This document shows positions 60,382 to 64,000 of a DNA stretch of 64,000 bases, one piece after another (within the stretch, counting starts at the first letter, position 1; each line of letters starts with the position of its first letter). Position numbers and translations under genes: made by a program. The stretch is from Desemzia incerta. Its GTDB lineage: Bacteria > Bacillota > Bacilli > Lactobacillales > Carnobacteriaceae. A model generated the notes under the pieces. That model was given only the letters and a program-made list of their open reading frames with translations. It ran no database searches and was not told where the DNA came from. The stretch is taken from NCBI RefSeq assembly GCF_900115825.1, contig NZ_FOXW01000005.1:170553-234552 (forward strand), written 5' to 3'.

Positions 60382-60762
60382 ATGGAATATAAAATTGGGA
60401 TGGTTACTAAAGGAGAAGTTACCGGTATACAACCGTATGGAGCTTTTGTTTCGCTAGATGAAGAAACTCAAGGTTTGATTCACATATCGGAATGCAAACA
60501 CGGTTATGTCAAAGAAGTGGGAGATTTGTTAAAGGTAGGAGACCAAATAACCGTTATGATCATTGACATAGATGAATACACTAAAAAAATCAGCTTGTCC
60601 CTCAGAGCCTTAGAAGATCCTCAAACATTTGTTTACTATCCTAAGAAAAAACGCCACTACACAAAAAAAGGGAAAATTGGATTTCAGAGTATAAGAGAAA
60701 CTTTGCCTAAATGGATCAAGCAAGCCAAAGAGGACGAGAAGAATCAAATCAATTCTAGGTGA
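60382..60762 (+). CDS. S1-domain RNA-binding post-transcriptional regulator (GSP13/CvfD/YugI)
   Basis: 126 residues. One S1 domain (KGEVTGIQPYGAFVSLDEE, GLIHISECKHGYVKEV, KISLSLRALE) and a Lys-rich C-terminal tail. Homologues are ribosome-associated general stress protein 13 in Bacillus and CvfD in streptococci. The order of this gene, a small Nudix-like gene and pgi matches that in Listeria. ATG 60382 has AGAGGTG upstream; the palindrome at 60270-60307 may regulate it. Confidence 0.9.
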   Translation: MEYKIGMVTKGEVTGIQPYGAFVSLDEETQGLIHISECKHGYVKEVGDLLKVGDQITVMIIDIDEYTKKISLSLRALEDPQTFVYYPKKKRHYTKKGKIGFQSIRETLPKWIKQAKEDEKNQINSR

Positions 60763-60828
60763 TAGTTAGTCCATTGTCATATAGTCGAACTAATGTAATT
60801 GTGGATCATTCTTGAGAGGGGTTTATAC

Positions 60829-61230
60829 ATGACTGAAGGACACTTTGTAGCCGGTACTGTGATGGCTCAAGCCTTTAATGGGAAATACGTTTTTTTGGTA
60901 AAACATTTGGTAAAACATAATGAGGACTCTTATGAGTTGCCCATGACACCTATTTACAAAGAAAAGACAGGTTTAGCCTGTATAATTGAAGAACTAAAAA
61001 ATATTTTAGATATTCAAGGTTCTGCATTAGATTTATATGAGTTGACCAACTCAGTAGTTAACGGCTCACGTGTACCGCTATTTGTATTTTCGTTAAATAA
61101 GAATATTACGACAGAGTTAAATGAATTGTTGAAAGAAAACTCAGCTCAATATGCTTGGATGTCTTCTGATACGCTGATAGAGACTTTGGAAAATATCGAC
61201 ATTTCTGGAGTACCATTATTTAATCAATAA
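60829..61230 (+). CDS. Hypothetical protein, possible Nudix-fold remnant
   Basis: 133 residues. The N-terminus (GHFVAGTVMAQAFNGKYVFLV) and C-terminus (QYAWMSSDTLIETLENI) look like a Nudix fold, but the catalytic Nudix box (GX5EX7REUXEEXGU) is absent; only EKTGLACIIEELKNIL stands in its place. Hence it is probably not a hydrolase. Lies between the S1-domain gene and pgi, an arrangement shared with Listeria. GAGAGGGG precedes the ATG. Function unknown. Confidence 0.65.
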   Translation: MTEGHFVAGTVMAQAFNGKYVFLVKHLVKHNEDSYELPMTPIYKEKTGLACIIEELKNILDIQGSALDLYELTNSVVNGSRVPLFVFSLNKNITTELNELLKENSAQYAWMSSDTLIETLENIDISGVPLFNQ

Positions 61231-61239
61231 AAAACCATC

Positions 61240-61279
61240 AACAGCGTTTTCATTTCACAAATGAAAGTGCTGTTTTTTC
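61240..61279 (+). terminator. Terminator before pgi
   Basis: AACAGC-GTTTTCATTT pairs with AAATGAAAGT-GCTGTT (G-U and small bulge), followed by TTTTT. Confidence 0.85.
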
Positions 61280-61365
61280 TTGCATTTTCAGGGGAAAACA
61301 ACTAAAGTAATAGAGTATTGATGAAAGCCAAAAACCATAATACATACTAATGGAGGTTATTTAAA

Positions 61366-62712
61366 ATGGGTCATATCCAATTTGATTATTCAAAGATTGG
61401 AAAATTTGTGCAAGAACACGAAATTTCCAATTTACAACAACAAGTAACGACAGCTGATTCTATGTTGCGCAATGGAACAGGAGCAGGAAGCGACTATTTA
61501 GGATGGATCAACTTACCAAAAGATTACGATAAAGAAGAATTTGCCCGTATTAAAGAAGCGGCTAAAAAAATTCAAAATGAATCTGAAGTATTAGTTGTTT
61601 TAGGGATCGGCGGATCTTACTTAGGAGCAAAAGCTGCTCTAGATTTCTTAAACCATACTTTCTACAATTTATTGGGAAGCGACAAACGCAAGACTCCACA
61701 AATCTTCTTTGCTGGAAACAGTATCAGTTCAACTTATTTAGCTGAACTAGTTGAAATCATTGGAGACCGTGATTTTTCTGTAAACATGATTTCGAAATCT
61801 GGAACAACTACAGAACCTGCTATTGCATTCCGTGTCTTCAAAGAATTATTGATCAAGAAGTATGGTGTAGAAGGAGCAAACGATCGAATCTATGCTACAA
61901 CTGATAAAGCAAAAGGAGCACTAAAAGGCGAAGCAGATGCTCAAGGATATGAAACATTCGTAATTCCTGATGATGTAGGGGGACGCTTCTCTGTATTGAC
62001 TGCTGTAGGACTTCTTCCGATTGCAGTAAGTGGAGCTGACATCGATGCATTGATGCAAGGTGCTGCTGATGCTAGCGATGCATATTCTAGTGATAAATTA
62101 GAAGAAAACGAAGCTTACCAATACGCTGCTATTCGTAACGTGTTATACCGTAAAGGAAAAGTAACTGAGTTATTGATCAATTATGAACCAAGCTTGCAAT
62201 ACTTCTCTGAATGGTGGAAACAATTATTCGGTGAGTCAGAAGGAAAAGACCAAAAAGGAATTTACCCTTCAAGTGCAAACTTCTCAACTGATTTGCATTC
62301 GCTAGGACAATTTATTCAAGAAGGTTCAAGAAATATCTTTGAAACAGTCATCAAAGTGGACAAACCTAAAAAAGCTTTAGCTATTCCTGAAAGCGAAGAA
62401 GATTTAGATGGTTTAGGATACCTTGAAGGGAAAGATATTGATTTTGTAAATACAAAAGCTTTCCAAGGTACACTATTAGCTCATACTGACGGAGACGTTC
62501 CTAACTTATTAGTAACAATTCCTCAAACAGATGCATACACTTTAGGTTACCTAATGTACTTCTTTGAAATTGCAGTAGGTATTTCAGGTTACTTGAATGG
62601 CGTAAATCCATTTGACCAACCAGGTGTAGAAGCTTACAAGAAAAATATGTTTGCTTTATTAGGTAAACCAGGTTTTGAAGATCTAGCAAAAGAATTAAAT
62701 GACAGACTATAA
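61366..62712 (+). CDS. pgi: Glucose-6-phosphate isomerase
   Basis: 448 residues, the length of Gram-positive Pgi. Interconverts glucose 6-phosphate and fructose 6-phosphate. Motifs: [43 protein letters not shown] and [11 protein letters not shown] with the catalytic Glu and His. Strong codon bias and TGGAGGT ribosome site suggest high expression. Single gene with a long hairpin terminator. Confidence 0.97.
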   Translation: MGHIQFDYSKIGKFVQEHEISNLQQQVTTADSMLRNGTGAGSDYLGWINLPKDYDKEEFARIKEAAKKIQNESEVLVVLGIGGSYLGAKAALDFLNHTFYNLLGSDKRKTPQIFFAGNSISSTYLAELVEIIGDRDFSVNMISKSGTTTEPAIAFRVFKELLIKKYGVEGANDRIYATTDKAKGALKGEADAQGYETFVIPDDVGGRFSVLTAVGLLPIAVSGADIDALMQGAADASDAYSSDKLEENEAYQYAAIRNVLYRKGKVTELLINYEPSLQYFSEWWKQLFGESEGKDQKGIYPSSANFSTDLHSLGQFIQEGSRNIFETVIKVDKPKKALAIPESEEDLDGLGYLEGKDIDFVNTKAFQGTLLAHTDGDVPNLLVTIPQTDAYTLGYLMYFFEIAVGISGYLNGVNPFDQPGVEAYKKNMFALLGKPGFEDLAKELNDRL

Positions 62713-62727
62713 TTGTTAATGTAAAAT

Positions 62728-62794
62728 AATCGTTGTTCACGCAATCGATCTGAAGGGTTCTCCCTCAAATCGACAAGTGGACAACGATTTTTTC
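62728..62794 (+). terminator. Long terminator after pgi
   Basis: AATCGTTGTTCAC pairs with GTGGACAACGATT; inside it TCGATCTGAAGGG pairs with CCCTCAAATCGA. The T run TTTTTT follows. About 67 bases, unusually long. Confidence 0.88.
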
Positions 62795-62814
62795 ATTAGA
62801 AAGGAGCAGTTTGA

Positions 62815-63342
62815 ATGAAAAAAACATTACAAATCCATCAAGCAACTGCAAAAGACCACCAAGTGATAAAGGAAATATTGACACAGACAGCAGAATGGTT
62901 GAAATCCATTGGTTCTACTCAGTGGAGTGAAGTCTTACAAGGAAAAGATAATCATAATACGCCAAAAGCTATCGAACGCGGAGAAGTATACTACGCTACA
63001 TTGGATGGTAAAGTCGCAGGCATGTTTATACTATGGAATCAACAAAGCAATTGGGATAAAGAAATGTGGGGGGCAGACAATCAAGAATGGATGTATTTGC
63101 ATCGGGTCAATATTATGCGTGAATTCGCAGGTACTTCAGTGGCGCATGATATAGTTAAAGAAGCAAAAAAAATCGCAATGGAAAGACAAGTAAAAGGTAT
63201 TCGATTAGACTGTATGGCAGAAAAAGAATATTTAAATGCATTTTATAAAGCAGCAGGATTTACTTTTGTAAAAGAAATAAAAAATTATGATACGGGTGTA
63301 GAGAAAGCAGACTTCAATTTATATCATTATCTATTACCTTAA
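62815..63342 (+). CDS. GNAT family N-acetyltransferase
   Basis: 175 residues, Gcn5-like fold: acetyl-CoA region YLHRVNIMREFAGTSVAHDIV and the C-terminal LNAFYKAAGFTFVKEI. Substrate unknown; it may modify a small molecule or a protein N-terminus. AAAGGAGCAG precedes the ATG. Last protein gene before the rRNA operon. Confidence 0.88.
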   Translation: MKKTLQIHQATAKDHQVIKEILTQTAEWLKSIGSTQWSEVLQGKDNHNTPKAIERGEVYYATLDGKVAGMFILWNQQSNWDKEMWGADNQEWMYLHRVNIMREFAGTSVAHDIVKEAKKIAMERQVKGIRLDCMAEKEYLNAFYKAAGFTFVKEIKNYDTGVEKADFNLYHYLLP

Positions 63343-63443
63343 ACGTGGCAGCATTATATGAAGAAACAAGACCGAATAAATTAAAAGGTTTATTTATGCA
63401 AAAGTTATTGAATAAGTTTTATAAATATTTTTCAAAAAAGTTA

Positions 63444-63472
63444 TTGACCAGAGATAGAAAAGTTGATATAGT
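63444..63472 (+). promoter_or_regulatory. rRNA promoter P1
   Basis: TTGACC, 17-base spacer, TATAGT, after an A-rich stretch. The 63343-63440 gap before it shows nothing else. Confidence 0.65.
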
Positions 63473-63533
63473 AGTTGATGTCGCTGAAATACATAAGCAG
63501 ACAAAATGATATTAAGAATTTTTTGAAAAAAGA

Positions 63534-63563
63534 TTGACTTAATATGAAGCAACGTGATAATAT
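63534..63563 (+). promoter_or_regulatory. rRNA promoter P2
   Basis: TTGACT, about 18-base spacer, TAATAT. Confidence 0.55.
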
Positions 63564-63631
63564 GTAACAAGTTGATGTAGCGCTTGCAAAGAAACAACTT
63601 TTGAATAAAAATACATTTTTTAAAAAAGTTA

Positions 63632-63660
63632 TTGACAAGTAAATGTCGACCTGATATTAT
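63632..63660 (+). promoter_or_regulatory. rRNA promoter P3
   Basis: TTGACA, 17-base spacer, TATTAT with an upstream TGA (extended -10), preceded by AAAAAAGTTA as at P1. Best match of the three; start near 63667, leaving about 180 bases of leader. Confidence 0.85.
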
Positions 63661-63846
63661 TAAGTAGTTGTCAAAACGACAACGAAACACGAAATTAGAC
63701 CTTTGAAAACTAAACAAAGTAAGACGAACCAAACGTGTAAGGAGTTTCGGCAAGTGCCAAAACAACAACATTAGTGAATAATTATTCGCTAGCAATCAAT
63801 TAATGAGCTTCAAGCATCATTAAGCAGTCACCTTCGGGTGACGACT

Positions 63847-64000
<154 letters not shown>

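Noticed and set aside
63394..63795. Minus-strand ORF across the rRNA promoters and leader
   Set aside because: AT-rich translation of promoter DNA; no motif or start signal.

Overview
The window is a low-GC Gram-positive chromosome segment that ends in the first ~150 bases of a 16S rRNA gene (63847-64000). Gene content points to Lactobacillales: mannose PTS with ManO, DUF2969 next to rodA, a Met T-box ahead of metNIQ, class Ib ribonucleotide reductase, a TIGR01906 membrane protein, and a GcvH-like protein without glycine-cleavage neighbours. It is probably family Carnobacteriaceae; the genus cannot be fixed from this sequence alone. There is no prophage, insertion sequence, CRISPR array or integrase. 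It is core chromosome with a few decayed genes.

Layout. 0-7 kb: the C-terminus of a uracil-DNA glycosylase family protein; a mannose/glucose PTS operon (IIAB, IIC, IID) behind a textbook sigma-54 promoter; ManO; a MORN-repeat protein; a lipoprotein; a DJ-1/PfpI gene broken by one stop codon; an aldo/keto reductase. 7-14 kb: alkyltransferase-like protein, FAH-family protein, acyltransferase, alanine dehydrogenase, DUF2969, YihY, RodA, a YusI-like thioredoxin-fold protein and GcvH-like protein. 14-17 kb: Met T-box riboswitch and metNIQ methionine importer. 17-25 kb (minus strand): heterodimeric ABC exporter and nrdHIEF with tandem NrdR-box candidates. 25-26 kb: a glutamine-amidotransferase-like hydrolase. 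26.2-27.4 kb: a 1.2-kb gap holding inverted repeats, an orphan terminator, a gene relic and a regulatory region.

27.3-34.3 kb is the most interesting part. A PotABCD-type ABC importer (two permeases, ATPase, lipoprotein) is followed by adenine deaminase and an MTA/SAH-deaminase-like amidohydrolase. Its promoter carries two PurR-box-like sequences, one with its central G exactly 76 bases before the predicted transcription start. This suggests a PurR-controlled purine scavenging system, not a polyamine importer.

34-48 kb: alpha/beta hydrolase; a second aldo/keto reductase under a MerR-type promoter (19-bp spacer with a dyad); phosphoesterase; DUF1456; a Na+/phosphate cotransporter behind four Pho-box-like hexamers; a nucleosidase with an Asp-to-Asn change at the catalytic position; the MoxR-DUF58-transglutaminase cluster; a FapA-like protein. 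48-51 kb: a glutamine-type ABC importer on the minus strand with a long leader hairpin. 51-58 kb: ZIP-like protein, then the yunD-yutD-yutF-TIGR01906 operon and pgpA, yumC and yuiD. 58-63 kb: cyclophilin, fructokinase, S1-domain regulator, a Nudix-like protein, pgi and a GNAT acetyltransferase. 63.4-64 kb: three tandem rRNA promoters, leader and 16S rRNA.

Many genes are bounded by clear intrinsic terminators, several bidirectional between convergent genes. The recurring themes are nutrient import under specific sensors (sigma-54, Met T-box, NrdR, PurR-like, Pho-like) and purine/nucleotide salvage.
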